NCBI GenBank assembly: GCA_001803165.1
Contig: MHAZ01000021.1
Coordinates: 434,001-498,000 of the forward strand
Length of the DNA stretch: 64,000 nucleotides
Direction of reading: 5' to 3'
Source: Stygiobacter sp. RIFOXYC2_FULL_38_25
GTDB lineage: Bacteria > Bacteroidota > Ignavibacteria > Ignavibacteriales > Melioribacteraceae
This document shows, one piece after another, positions 43,294-54,759 of this stretch (its first letter is position 1; the number at the start of each line of letters is the position of its first letter). Made by a program: the position numbers and the translations under genes. The notes beneath the pieces were generated by a model that was given only the letters and a program-made list of their open reading frames with translations, searched no databases and was not told the origin of the DNA.

Positions 43294-45201
43294 TTATTTC
43301 TTCTCCCAAACATTGTTTTTCAATTTACCGTCCGGTGAGCCATCGTCTAACAATTCCACGCGTTTAACTTCTTTAGAATTTTTCAGTTCTATCTTAAACT
43401 CGCTGTTGCCGGTTTTCCAAGTTGAGGTTGAGTGATTTACTTTTTCTTTTGTGTTATCTGAGTAAGTAATTTCCAGCTCAATTGGAATTGGAACAATGCC
43501 AATTTTTTCAATAACTATTTCTGTTCCACCCTTTATTGGTTTTACAGATTTAACTCCCAAATCCGGATAGCCTTGTTCTATGAACCATGGTTTCCAGAAC
43601 CAGCTTAAATCTTCTTTGGCAACATCATTAAACGTATTAAAGAAATCGTACGGAAGTGGATGTTTACCATTCCACCTATTAATGTATTCGAGCAGCGCTT
43701 TCTTAAACAAATCATCCCCAAGGACATCTTTCAAAAAGTAATATGCCGTTGATGCTTTTGCGTAAGAATTAAAACCATAATTCTGACTGGTTGGTGTATT
43801 CGAAGAAAGAGTTATCAATGGAAAATCTGTTTCGTTTCCCATCATTGCGCTAACACCACGAATGTTTCCTTCAAACGCATCGCCCGTACCGCCATCAACA
43901 ACATTTGCTTGGTTTGCAGAAGTAAAAAATGTTGCCCAGCCTTCATCCATCCACGCGTATTTGCGTTCGTTTATTCCCATGAAGAAAGGAAAATATGTGT
44001 GAGCAATTTCGTGAAGCGTAACGCCCGCCTGTCCGCCGCGCCCGCTAATTCCATTATTGCACATCATTGGTATTTCCATTCCGCCGCCCCCTTCTGTCTC
44101 GCCGTTAAACGTTGTAATCTTTGGATAAGGAAACGGAAACCCGGGCTGATCTACCGAAAGCTGCTGAACAGAAAGTTTTGCAAAGAGAGCTACTTCCTCA
44201 TACGTTTTTGATTTAGGCGGATAAGCCGCATCGGTCAACACGCGTCTTCCGGCATCATCAACTTCAGCCGTAGTTGCATCCCATAAATAACCGCTGCTTG
44301 TTGCCCATGAAAAATCGGGAATATTTTCACCTTTGAATTTCCAAGTGTTTTTTTCACCACCAAGCGTTGTGCCGTTTTTCAAATCTTCTTGTGTAACTAT
44401 TCTAACAATCTGGTCAGCTGCCCATGCTTCTTTATAACGCGCAACTAATTCCGGCTTCAATACTTCTTCCAGATTTTGATAAAGCCCGCTTCCCCAAACC
44501 AAATAATTTTTTGGAGCGGTAATTTCAACATCAAAATTGTTTTTGTCGTTGTAGAATTCCAGCGAGCCGCCTTCATATTGAATTTGATCCCAGCCATCTA
44601 TATCATCATAAACTGCAATTTGCGGATACCAATAAGCAACGTAAAAAGTTGAATCGTTGTAAGCACCCATTCGTATTCTCGTTTCTTTTGGAATAATCAC
44701 CGACCATTTAATCATAATGTCGGCGCTTCCTTTCGGAGCGATTTTTTGGGGAAGATTATTTATCGTCATGTTCGATCCGCGTCTCATTATTCTTAAATCG
44801 CGCGATTTCAAATTCAATCCTACTCCGTTAATCATCATTGTATCTATTTGTGTTCCATCGGTTTCATCATTTAAACTAACGCGTGAGGAACGTGGTGTTC
44901 CCTTTTTAAGAAAGTCTTGATAAAGACGAATTACCAAAGAGCGGAGTGAATCCGGGCTTTCGTTGTAATACTTAATGTTCACTGTTCCTTTTACTTCCCG
45001 TTTCTCCGGAAGCAACTCGGCTTGAATTTTATAGTCCGCGTGATTCGTCCAGTAATTTGCGCCCGGCTTACCATCGTAAGAGCGAGTCCCTTTTTCATAA
45101 GCTCTAATAATATTCTTGGGATAATAGAAAGAAGATTTCTGTGCAACGATAGTTGAACACAACATTGCTGCTGCAATTAAAAACAAGGTGGTTTTCTTCA
45201 T
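43294..45201 (-). CDS. Secreted M1-family metallopeptidase
   Basis: A 635-residue exported aminopeptidase-like protein. The signal is MKKTTLFLIAAAMLCSTIVA. The zinc site is HEIAH (397-401) with Glu420 in the DEGWA segment 18 residues on; GGGGMEIPM (371-379) replaces the classic GAMEN exopeptidase motif. The first ~200 residues are the N-terminal beta-saddle domain. It should release N-terminal residues from peptides in the periplasm or outside. There is no T9SS sorting domain here. A terminator-like hairpin separates it from the trans-sulfuration gene upstream. Confidence 0.92.
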   Translation of the reverse strand: MKKTTLFLIAAAMLCSTIVAQKSSFYYPKNIIRAYEKGTRSYDGKPGANYWTNHADYKIQAELLPEKREVKGTVNIKYYNESPDSLRSLVIRLYQDFLKKGTPRSSRVSLNDETDGTQIDTMMINGVGLNLKSRDLRIMRRGSNMTINNLPQKIAPKGSADIMIKWSVIIPKETRIRMGAYNDSTFYVAYWYPQIAVYDDIDGWDQIQYEGGSLEFYNDKNNFDVEITAPKNYLVWGSGLYQNLEEVLKPELVARYKEAWAADQIVRIVTQEDLKNGTTLGGEKNTWKFKGENIPDFSWATSSGYLWDATTAEVDDAGRRVLTDAAYPPKSKTYEEVALFAKLSVQQLSVDQPGFPFPYPKITTFNGETEGGGGMEIPMMCNNGISGRGGQAGVTLHEIAHTYFPFFMGINERKYAWMDEGWATFFTSANQANVVDGGTGDAFEGNIRGVSAMMGNETDFPLITLSSNTPTSQNYGFNSYAKASTAYYFLKDVLGDDLFKKALLEYINRWNGKHPLPYDFFNTFNDVAKEDLSWFWKPWFIEQGYPDLGVKSVKPIKGGTEIVIEKIGIVPIPIELEITYSDNTKEKVNHSTSTWKTGNSEFKIELKNSKEVKRVELLDDGSPDGKLKNNVWEKK

Positions 45202-45273
45202 GGTGATTGTCTGATAGTTTGTTGGGGCTAAAAATAATTTTGTGGCGGGAGGATTACAAATATTTTTATTACA

Positions 45274-45300
45274 AAAGGAAGGGTCACAGACCCCTCCCTA
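45274..45300 (-). terminator. Hairpin after the trans-sulfuration enzyme gene
   Basis: Read on the minus strand GGGTC-TGT-GACCC (45293-45281) is a 5-bp stem with GGAGG before it and TTCCTTTTG after it, about 20 bases past the stop. It resembles dispersed repeats of this lineage as well as a terminator. Confidence 0.5.
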
Positions 45301-45314
45301 CAAAACAAACTACT

Positions 45315-46499
45315 TTACTGAATTTTTGCCAAAGCTTGTTCAAGATCGTTGATCAAATCTTTTACGTTTTCTATACCAACAGATAAGCGAACAAGCCCTT
45401 CTGTAATTCCGGCAGTTGCGCGCGCTGCTTCGCCCATTGTTAAGTGCGTCATACTCGCAGGATGCTGTATGAGTGTTTCAACACCGCCTAAAGAAACAGC
45501 AAGCTTGCAGAGTTTAACATTGTTCATCACAATTTCGCCGGCTTTGAAACCATCTTTTAATTCGAACGAAATCATTCCGCCGGGCGCACTGTGCTGCTTT
45601 AATCCAACTTCATAATTAGGATGGCTTTTCAATCCGGGGTAGCGAACCCATTTTACTTTCGGATGTTTCTCTAAATACTCAGCAATTACTTGTGCGTTTT
45701 CTGTGTGCTTCTGCATTCTAATTGCTAAGGTTTTTAATCCGCGGTGAACGAGGAAAGAATTAAACGGATCAATAACGCCGCCCATTTGGTTTAGAATTCT
45801 GCGCATCATTTTGTAATCGTCTTCACTCTTAACAATTATAACTCCGCCAACGACATCTGCGTGTCCGTTCAAAAATTTAGTCATGCTGTGAACAACAACG
45901 TCGGCTCCAAATTTAAGCGGCTGCTGTAGAGCCGGACTCATAAATGTATTATCAACAACAAATAACGCATTGTTTGCGTGAGCGATTTTAGCCGCGGCTT
46001 CCAAATCTGTTATAGCTATAACCGGATTCGCCGGAGTTTCTACATAAATAATTCTTGTGTTTGGCTTAACCGCTTTTTCAATTTCCTCGGTGATGTCTGT
46101 ATCAACAAAAGTAGCTTCTACGCCAAACTTGCTTAATACTGTTTGAAGCAAAGTAAGCGTTGGTCCATAAACCGATTTACTGCATACAACATGATCGCCG
46201 CTTTTTAGTAGCGCGGTAAACATTGTACTGATTGCCGCCATTCCGCTTGCGCAGCCAAGAGCTTTGTGCCCGCCCTCTAATTCTGCAACTGCGTTTTCCA
46301 TCGCTTCAACTGTTGGGTTTTTCATACGGGTGTAGATATAGCCTTCTACATCACCTTTAAATAATGCCGCGCCGTGTGCTGCATTTTCAAACTTAAATGT
46401 TGATGTCTGATAAATCGGGGGAACAACAGAACCATGTTCATACTCGCCAACGCCGCTGTGAACACATTTTGAATCGAACTGTAAGTTTTCGTTTTTCAT
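45315..46499 (-). CDS. PLP-dependent trans-sulfuration enzyme (cystathionine/methionine gamma-lyase or synthase family)
   Basis: A 394-residue Cys/Met-metabolism PLP enzyme. The PLP lysine is Lys208 in HSMTKFLNGH. Other blocks are YTRMKNPTVEAMENAVAELE, ALGCASGMAAI, YVETPANP, VVDNTF and the C-terminal SLGGVETLIQHPASMTH. It belongs to the cystathionine gamma-synthase/lyase and methionine gamma-lyase family. The position where methionine gamma-lyases have a key Cys reads Pro113 (YGPTLTLL), arguing against a classic methionine gamma-lyase. The precise reaction is not fixed by sequence. The nucleotidyltransferase gene upstream overlaps it by 4 bases. Confidence 0.9.
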   Translation of the reverse strand: MKNENLQFDSKCVHSGVGEYEHGSVVPPIYQTSTFKFENAAHGAALFKGDVEGYIYTRMKNPTVEAMENAVAELEGGHKALGCASGMAAISTMFTALLKSGDHVVCSKSVYGPTLTLLQTVLSKFGVEATFVDTDITEEIEKAVKPNTRIIYVETPANPVIAITDLEAAAKIAHANNALFVVDNTFMSPALQQPLKFGADVVVHSMTKFLNGHADVVGGVIIVKSEDDYKMMRRILNQMGGVIDPFNSFLVHRGLKTLAIRMQKHTENAQVIAEYLEKHPKVKWVRYPGLKSHPNYEVGLKQHSAPGGMISFELKDGFKAGEIVMNNVKLCKLAVSLGGVETLIQHPASMTHLTMGEAARATAGITEGLVRLSVGIENVKDLINDLEQALAKIQ

Positions 46500-46957
46500 T
46501 TTCTTTCCGTAATAGCTTCTATATCTGCAAGATCTTTCAGTCTGCCCGAAGCCTTTTTGTTTTTAATAAAATCGCTTTTACTTAAGTAAAAAACTTCTTC
46601 GCCGTCTAAAACTATTTTCTCTTTATTCTTATATGCTTCTAAAAAATCCACACCACTTATGCTGGTTAGAATATCTATCCTAACCGGTGGAACTCCGATT
46701 TGTATTACAGAGCTCTCTTCTAAAAAATCTTTTTCGCTATGACCCAGAGAACCAACACCAAAATCAATAAGTGTTTTTTCCATTCGTTGCGCGTTCTCTT
46801 TGCTAATTTTTATCCAAATATCAATATCGCCGGTATTTCTTGGACTTCCATAAAAACCAAGAGCAAACGCGCCTACTACAAGGTATTCAACCTTGTTTTC
46901 GTTTAATAACTTTAACAGTTCTTTGTAGTCTTGGTGAAGAACCATCTTTTGTCTCAT
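46496..46957 (-). CDS. MNT-type nucleotidyltransferase (DUF6036-like)
   Basis: A 153-residue minimal nucleotidyltransferase. VVGAFALGFYGSPRNTGDIDIWIK holds the expected G-S...D-x-D metal and nucleotide site (the two Asp in GDIDI), and VPPVRIDILTSISG the third acidic position. Such proteins occur in two-gene toxin-antitoxin-like modules. The start is uncertain (ATG at 46957 or 46945). It overlaps its small partner by about 70 bases and the trans-sulfuration gene by 4 bases. Confidence 0.8.
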   Translation of the reverse strand: MRQKMVLHQDYKELLKLLNENKVEYLVVGAFALGFYGSPRNTGDIDIWIKISKENAQRMEKTLIDFGVGSLGHSEKDFLEESSVIQIGVPPVRIDILTSISGVDFLEAYKNKEKIVLDGEEVFYLSKSDFIKNKKASGRLKDLADIEAITERK

Positions 46958-47078
46958 ACGTTTGTTTACGTAAAAATTCTATCGCAGCAATTCTTTCTTC
47001 CGGCGTTTTTGAAAGCCAGTATTCAAGATCGTAATTGCGTTTATCTTTTAGCGATATTTTTCTAACTACCTTTTCCAC
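46887..47078 (-). CDS. Small partner of the nucleotidyltransferase
   Basis: A 63-residue charged protein (MEKVVRKISLKDKRNYDLEYWLSKTPEERIAAIEFLRKQTY, in parts) whose 'S.TPEERI..IEFLR' core recurs in small proteins that precede minimal nucleotidyltransferases. It starts at a GTG only 4 bases after the gyrA stop. Its 3' third is in a different frame from, and overlaps, the nucleotidyltransferase start by ~70 bases, so both frames of that stretch are coding. The role is unknown; a toxin-antitoxin partnership is inferred from pairing. Confidence 0.65.
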   Translation of the reverse strand: MEKVVRKISLKDKRNYDLEYWLSKTPEERIAAIEFLRKQTYETKDGSSPRLQRTVKVIKRKQG

Positions 47079-47081
47079 AAT

Positions 47082-49517
47082 TTATTCTTCTTCATCTTCC
47101 GGAATTACTCTTGCGATATCTGCAATCTCATCGCCTTCGTTCAACCGAATTAAGCGAACGCCTTGAGTGTTTCTTCCCATCACGCGCAACTCGCTAACTG
47201 CTTGTCTAAGAACCATTCCGCCGGTTGTAATGATTACAAGTTCGTCTCCGTCGTTTACTTCTTTCATCGCAATCATCTTACCGTTTCTATCGGAAGTCTT
47301 AACAGTAATTACACCTTTACCACCGCGTTTGGTTAATCTGTAATCTTCAATCTCAGAACGTTTGCCGAATCCTTTATCTGTAACAACCATTAACGTTGTT
47401 GCGTTGCGAACCACGATCATTCCTATTACATAATCTTTCTTGCCTAAGTTAATGCCGCGTACGCCGGTTGCGGTTCTACCCATATCGCGCACGTCGCTTT
47501 CCTTAAAGTGAATCGCCATGCCTTCGCTTGTTCCGATAATAATATCGTTGTTTCCATCGCTAAGTTTAGCTTCAACAAGACTATCTCCGGCGGCAAGATT
47601 AATTGCAAGAATTCCGCCGCGGCGAATATTTGAGTACGCCGAAAGAACAGTTTTCTTAACCGTTCCTTGCTTAGTAACCATTACAATTGATTTATCATCA
47701 ACGAATTCTTTCACTGTAACAAACGCCGTAATGTTTTCTTCTTTATCTTTTTCGATAAGATTAAGAATTGATCTTCCCTTTGTTGCGCGTCCTCCTTCCG
47801 GAATTTCGTGAACTTTGAGCCAGTAACATTTTCCGCGATCTGTAAAGAACATTATGTAGTGATGTGTTGAAGCAACAAACATATGCTCTATAAAATCTTC
47901 TTCTCGGGTTCCGGCGCCTGTAACACCTTTGCCGCCACGTCCTTGTTTGCGGTAACCGCTAACCGGGAAGCGTTTGATGAATCCGGCGTGAGAAATTGTT
48001 ACAACTACATCTTCTTCGGCAATTGTATCTTCCAAAGAAAATTCTTTATAGTCGTGAATAATTTCTGTTCTGCGTTCATCGCCGTATCTTTCTTTAATCG
48101 CAAGCAGTTCTTCTTTAATGATTTGTCTTCTCAACTTTTCATTACCGAGAATCGCTTTCAACTTGTTTATAAACTTGATTACTTCTTTGTATTCATCTTC
48201 AATTTTCTTTCTTTCTAAGCCGGTTAAGCGCTGCAATCTCATATCAAGAATTGCTTTGGATTGAATTTCGCTCAGCTTGAATTTGCGCATCAACGCTTGT
48301 TTAGCGGTTTCAACATCGCGCGATTTCTTGATGGTTTGAATTACTTCATCAATGTTATCAAGCGCAATTATGTAGCCTTCCAAAATATGAGCGCGGCGTT
48401 CTGCGGCATCAAGTTCAAACTTTGTTCTGCGAACAAGAACATCCATTCTATGATCTAAGAAGTGTTCCATCATTTGCTGAAGCGTAAGAACTTTTGGCGC
48501 GCCGTGAACTAGCGCAAGCATTATCACACCAAACGTAACTTGCATTGATGTATGCTTGAACAAATTATTAAGAATTACAGCCGGCTGTCCATCACGTTTC
48601 AGCTCAATAACAACGCGCATACCATCGCGGTCACTCTCATCACGTAAGTTGGAAATTCCTTCAATTTTTCCTTCGCGCACTAACTCTGCTATTTTTTCAA
48701 TCAGCGTTGCTTTATTTACTTGATACGGTAGCTCTGTGATAACAATGTTTTCTCTATCGTTCTTAAGCACTTCAACATTGGCTTTGGCGCGTATTACAAC
48801 TCTTCCTCGTCCGGTTAGAAATGCATCTTTAACACCTTCATAACCATAAATAATTCCTCCCGTTGGAAAATCGGGAGCTTTAACAATCTTAAGTATTTCT
48901 TCCGGTTTGGTTTTTGGATTATCAATCAACAGAATCAAACCATCTATTATTTCTCTCAAGTTGTGCGGCGGAATGTTTGTAGCCATACCAACTGCAATTC
49001 CGCTTGCACCGTTTACCAACAAGTTTGGCAAATAAGATGGCATCACTAACGGTTCTTGAAGCGAGTCATCAAAGTTTGGCCCGAAGTCAACAGTGTTCTT
49101 ATCAAGATCGCGAAGCATTTCTTCTGCTATTCTTGCAAGGCGCGCTTCGGTATAACGCATAGCTGCCGGACTGTCGCCATCCACCGAACCAAAGTTTCCT
49201 TGTCCATCTACCAACGGATAGCGCAGCGACCATTCTTGAGCCATGCGCACCATTGAATCGTAAACAGCAGTATCTCCGTGCGGGTGATACTTACCAAGAA
49301 CCTCTCCCACGATACGGGCAGATTTTTTATACGGTTTGTTGTGCTGAACGCTCAGTTCATGCATGCCATACAAAACTCTGCGGTGAACCGGTTTGAGTCC
49401 ATCTCTCACATCGGGCAGCGCGCGGGCAACAATAACGCTCATCGCGTAGTCTATGTAAGACGATTTCATTTCTTCTTCTAGTGAAACGGGTACTACTTTT
49501 TCAAAAATTGTGGTCAT
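47082..49517 (-). CDS. gyrA: DNA gyrase subunit A
   Basis: An 811-residue GyrA. The catalytic Tyr122 is in AAMRYTEAR, the quinolone-resistance region reads [17 protein letters not shown] (Thr83, Asp87), and the C-terminal beta-pinwheel contains the GyrA box QGRGGKG. With GyrB it adds negative supercoils using ATP. Length is normal. It ends in EDEEE. Its start codon lies inside one copy of a 47-bp direct repeat (49511-49557), so the gyrA leader has been duplicated around the MntA/HepT pair upstream. gyrB lies two genes further upstream. Confidence 0.97.
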   Translation of the reverse strand: MTTIFEKVVPVSLEEEMKSSYIDYAMSVIVARALPDVRDGLKPVHRRVLYGMHELSVQHNKPYKKSARIVGEVLGKYHPHGDTAVYDSMVRMAQEWSLRYPLVDGQGNFGSVDGDSPAAMRYTEARLARIAEEMLRDLDKNTVDFGPNFDDSLQEPLVMPSYLPNLLVNGASGIAVGMATNIPPHNLREIIDGLILLIDNPKTKPEEILKIVKAPDFPTGGIIYGYEGVKDAFLTGRGRVVIRAKANVEVLKNDRENIVITELPYQVNKATLIEKIAELVREGKIEGISNLRDESDRDGMRVVIELKRDGQPAVILNNLFKHTSMQVTFGVIMLALVHGAPKVLTLQQMMEHFLDHRMDVLVRRTKFELDAAERRAHILEGYIIALDNIDEVIQTIKKSRDVETAKQALMRKFKLSEIQSKAILDMRLQRLTGLERKKIEDEYKEVIKFINKLKAILGNEKLRRQIIKEELLAIKERYGDERRTEIIHDYKEFSLEDTIAEEDVVVTISHAGFIKRFPVSGYRKQGRGGKGVTGAGTREEDFIEHMFVASTHHYIMFFTDRGKCYWLKVHEIPEGGRATKGRSILNLIEKDKEENITAFVTVKEFVDDKSIVMVTKQGTVKKTVLSAYSNIRRGGILAINLAAGDSLVEAKLSDGNNDIIIGTSEGMAIHFKESDVRDMGRTATGVRGINLGKKDYVIGMIVVRNATTLMVVTDKGFGKRSEIEDYRLTKRGGKGVITVKTSDRNGKMIAMKEVNDGDELVIITTGGMVLRQAVSELRVMGRNTQGVRLIRLNEGDEIADIARVIPEDEEE

Positions 49518-49557
49518 GTTATTTCTTGTTTAGGATTTTGATTTATTATTTAATTCT
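49511..49557. repeat. 47-bp direct repeat, copy 1 (spans the gyrA start)
   Basis: The copy begins TGGTCATGTTATTTCTTG and ends ATTTAATTCT; it contains the gyrA start codon (ATGACCA on the minus strand). It matches 50199-50245 at 46 of 47 positions (one G/A change at 49540 and 50228). Confidence 0.9.
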
Positions 49558-49890
49558 TTTTAACATCTCTTTTATTTGTGGTTTTAAAAGCGGTAATTGT
49601 TTGTTTACGATAAACCATGTGTTGCTCAAGTCTACTTTGAAGTACTCGTGAATAACAATATTTCTAAAACCAATTATTTTCTTCCATGGAATTTCCGGCG
49701 ATTGTTTTCTTAACTCCGCCGGTAAGTTTTTGGCAGCCTCTCCTATTATCTCAAGGTTGCGAATAATCGCATCCGCTACTAGTTCGTTGTTTTCTAATTT
49801 TTTCTGTGTATATCCTTCGGTATATTTTTCTATTCTTTTAATGCACTCCAAAATGTCGTCGAGAAACAGCTTATATTCTCTCTTAGACAT
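49546..49890 (-). CDS. hepT: HepT-like (DUF86) toxin
   Basis: A 114-residue all-helical protein of the HepT/DUF86 family with the HEPN RNase motif R-x4-H at Arg76 to His81 (RNIVIHEYF). The ATG at 49890 (MSKREYK) has AGAGG seven bases upstream; a start 21 bases earlier is less likely. It is the toxin (an RNA-cutting HEPN protein, in studied systems AMPylated by MntA) partner of the nucleotidyltransferase upstream, which it overlaps by 8 bases. The first base of its coding end is within the direct-repeat copy that adjoins gyrA. Confidence 0.88.
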   Translation of the reverse strand: MSKREYKLFLDDILECIKRIEKYTEGYTQKKLENNELVADAIIRNLEIIGEAAKNLPAELRKQSPEIPWKKIIGFRNIVIHEYFKVDLSNTWFIVNKQLPLLKPQIKEMLKRIK

Positions 49891-50176
49891 ATAAAACCTC
49901 TTGTTTAACAAGTTTCCAGAGTTTTTTATTTCTTATTAATCCTTTTTTAAGAACTAGATCTACTTTAACACCTAGAAGTTTTTGCAAGTAATCTTGTAAA
50001 TCAACAACATCCCAGCCTATGGGTTTATAAAAATCAACAAGAACATCAAGATCACTTTTGGGAGTCTGTTCGTTGCGAACATAAGAACCGAACAAACCTA
50101 TTTCTTTAACGAAAAACTTCTCCGCTATTTCCGGTTTGTTCTTTTCTATTTTCTCTTTAATTGTATCGGTACTCAA
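49883..50176 (-). CDS. mntA: MntA-like nucleotidyltransferase antitoxin
   Basis: A 97-residue minimal nucleotidyltransferase with the signature G-S-x10-D-x-[23 protein letters not shown] (Gly30, Ser31, Asp42, Asp44; in parts). It pairs with HepT; in studied MntA/HepT systems the antitoxin adds AMP to the toxin. The two genes overlap by 8 bases. Upstream of it (50177-50300) is the second copy of the direct repeat. Confidence 0.88.
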   Translation of the reverse strand: MSTDTIKEKIEKNKPEIAEKFFVKEIGLFGSYVRNEQTPKSDLDVLVDFYKPIGWDVVDLQDYLQKLLGVKVDLVLKKGLIRNKKLWKLVKQEVLYV

Positions 50177-50198
50177 AGAGTCTCCTTTAGACAGATTC

Positions 50199-50245
50199 TG
50201 GTCATGTTATTTCTTGTTTAGGATTTTAATTTATTATTTAATTCT
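50199..50245. repeat. 47-bp direct repeat, copy 2 (upstream of mntA)
   Basis: It matches 49511-49557 with one mismatch. The cassette between the two copies is exactly the MntA/HepT pair. Confidence 0.9.
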
Positions 50246-50300
50246 AATTTCTTTTCTTAATCATGCTCTTGATCTTAATCTTGATAGCTCCAGCTCAAAA

Positions 50301-51305
50301 TTATAATACCAACGCCGCTAAACCAAAATAAAACAGTATCGTACAAATATCTGTAAGTGCCAGCGTAATTGGTCCGGCAGCAATTTTAGGATCGAGTTTG
50401 GCTCTGTGTAAAATTGCCGGTACGCTCAATCCCCAGACAGAAGCAATCAACTGAATCAACACAACACTCAATCCAATTACTCCAGCTGCCGCTACATCAC
50501 CTTTCCAAACAACAACTACTGCAGTTACTACGGTAGCGCAGCTTAATCCAAGCATCAGCGCGGTTTGAGCTTCGCGTAAAAAGTTTTTTACAAACCACCT
50601 AAACGATGGCTTTGCAGTACGCAAAGCTTGTATCGTAACTGTCATAGATTGAATACTTACGCTTTCGCCAAGACCAAGAACCAATGTAAAAAAGAACACT
50701 ACTATTAAACTTTCTGCAAGCGTTGTTTCAAACATTCCGGTTAACAAAGCGCAGATTGTTCCGCTTGTTACCGTTGCAAAAAGCCACGGAAGTCTTACGC
50801 GCCAAGCTTTAACCGGCGAAGCATTTTTAACTTCGCTGATTTTAAAACCAATTGTTTCAAAGATCGAATCATAATCTTGCGGCTCTACTTCACTTGCCGC
50901 TTCAGAATCTTTTTCTTCCAGCAATTCATCAGTAAAAAGATTGACGTCAACTACACCTATCATTCTTCTCTCGGCATCTACCACAGGAAAAGCCAGAAAC
51001 TTATAAGTTGCAAAAAACTCCAGCGCATCATAAACCGTTGATGTGCCCGGCAGCGCCGCAACCCGCTTTACCATTATATCTTCAAGTTTTTGTTCTAACT
51101 TTCCAATCAACAATCTACGTGTTGGCAACACACCAACAAGCCTTTGCTCATCATCAACTACATAAAAGTAAACTATTCTTTCGCCAACGCCTTCAAGGCG
51201 AATTTTATTCAACGTTTCATCAACGGAAAGGTTTTTGTTTAGCGCGTTATAATCTTTTCGCGCGTAATCAACAACCGAATGATGATATGTTGATTTGTCG
51301 TTCAT
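50301..51305 (-). CDS. MgtE-type magnesium transporter lacking the N domain
   Basis: A 334-residue transporter. Residues ~15-135 form a pair of CBS domains (IVYFYVVDDEQRLVGVLPTRRLL; LAFPVVDAERRMIGVVDV), and ~165-334 contain five membrane helices of the MgtE channel: RLPWLFATVTSG, LVLGLGESVSIQSMTV, and ALTDICTILFYFG with the ion-coordinating Asp. The usual ~130-residue N-terminal MgtE N domain is absent. CBS domains act as a magnesium sensor that gates the pore. It lies 70 bases downstream of gyrB, in an unusual position within the gyr region. Confidence 0.85.
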   Translation of the reverse strand: MNDKSTYHHSVVDYARKDYNALNKNLSVDETLNKIRLEGVGERIVYFYVVDDEQRLVGVLPTRRLLIGKLEQKLEDIMVKRVAALPGTSTVYDALEFFATYKFLAFPVVDAERRMIGVVDVNLFTDELLEEKDSEAASEVEPQDYDSIFETIGFKISEVKNASPVKAWRVRLPWLFATVTSGTICALLTGMFETTLAESLIVVFFFTLVLGLGESVSIQSMTVTIQALRTAKPSFRWFVKNFLREAQTALMLGLSCATVVTAVVVVWKGDVAAAGVIGLSVVLIQLIASVWGLSVPAILHRAKLDPKIAAGPITLALTDICTILFYFGLAALVL

Positions 51306-51319
51306 GTTAGGGACAGAAT

Positions 51320-51367
51320 AAGATTATGAACAAGAGCATGATTCTTCTTGTTCTTAATCATAATCTT
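51320..51367. repeat. Imperfect palindrome after gyrB
   Basis: AAGATTATGA (51320-51329) pairs with TCATAATCTT (51358-51367) and CAAGA (51331-51335) with TCTTG (51346-51350). It lies between the gyrB stop and the MgtE start. A related 'CTTAATCATGCTCTTGATC' string is at 50256-50274 near the repeat copy 2. Confidence 0.55.
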
Positions 51368-51375
51368 ACTCTTGG

Positions 51376-53642
<2,267 letters not shown>

Positions 53643-53668
<26 letters not shown>

Positions 53669-54758
53669 TATCCACTTTTATTAAAACGTTTCCGTTGCTA
53701 AGATTTAATTCTTCCGTGCGAGTTAGGTCTGTCATCGTTATGAACGTTTGTCCAATAGACGAAACGTGATCGCTTATTCTTCCGGCCCGGTAAGAATCAA
53801 GTTCGCCAAAAACATCATCCATTAAAAAGATTGGCGTTCTTCCAATTTTATCTTTTATGAAAAAGAACTGCCCGAACCGCAGCGCAATCTGAAAAGTTTT
53901 ATGCTGCCCTTGCGAACCAAAACGTTTCAATTCCAAATCATTGATGTAAAAAAGAAAATCATCTCTGTGTGGTCCTACTAAATTCTGCGCACGGCGTAAT
54001 TCATCTTCGCGGTATTGATTTAACTCATCTCTAAACTTATCAGGCGCATCATCTTCGTCCACTCCGGGAATTGAATCGTAACTAATCTTCGGATATTCTT
54101 TGTCTTCTACTATTTGGTTGTAGGCTTGGATCAGATATTCATTAAACTCATTAACAAAACTAATTCTGTGTTTAATTATTTCTGCGCCAATTCCTATTAA
54201 AGATTCTGTCCATGCTTCCAGCTGATTAAACAAACCCTTATCGCCGGTTTCCTTAATTCGCCACAATAGAGAGGAGCGCTGACGTAATATCTTGTTGTAC
54301 TCCAAAAGTATTTCTAAGTATGTATGGCTCGCTTGAGAAATTACCGAATCCACAAAGCGTCTGCGGTCTGCCGGCGCACCAAGAGTAATTGCATGATCGG
54401 CTTGTATCAAAGAAACCACAGGAAATTTACCTATTACCTCAGACGAATTAGAAACTTGCTTCTCATTCAAGAAGAAACTTTTCTTATTCTTTAGTGAATC
54501 ATAAAACAACCTAGTTTGGTTGGTCGTGAGATCAGCAAAGTTTCCTCTTACGTCAAAATTCTGTTCACCAAACAAAACCACATCACTCTCACTGGCGAGA
54601 TTAAGATTTTTAGTTGTACACAAGTAGTAAATTGCCTCTAAGATTGATGTTTTTCCCTGCCCGTTTCCGCCGATGATTAAATTGAGCTTATCGGAAAAAT
54701 TCAGCGATGTGTTTTTATGCAGCCTAAAGTTTTGCAATTCAATTTGCTTAAGAACCAT
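53643..54758 (-). CDS. recF: RecF recombination mediator
   Basis: A 371-residue SMC-like ATPase with Walker A GGNGQGKTS (30-38), the family motif RLFYDSLKNKKSFFLNE, signature SQGQHKTFQIALR, and Walker B PIFLMDDVFGELDSYR. RecF helps load RecA at gapped DNA and is standard next to dnaN. It starts one base after the dnaN stop, so the two are coupled, and it overlaps the DUF721 gene by 26 bases. Confidence 0.95.
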
Positions 54759-54759
54759 T

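Noticed and set aside
43161-43367. Plus-strand ORF rich in K-D-H-Q-E-A-Q-R-T-Q-R
   Set aside because: It is translation of the dispersed gene-gap palindrome at 43201-43290 and continues antisense into the M1 peptidase gene; not a gene.
47082-49517. Thr83 in GyrA as a quinolone-resistance mutation
   Set aside because: Ser or Thr at this place is normal in many wild-type bacteria; no resistance is implied.
46496-50176. A single defence island around gyrA
   Set aside because: The two nucleotidyltransferase modules differ in type, are separated by an essential gene and only one has flanking repeats; separate insertions are more likely.
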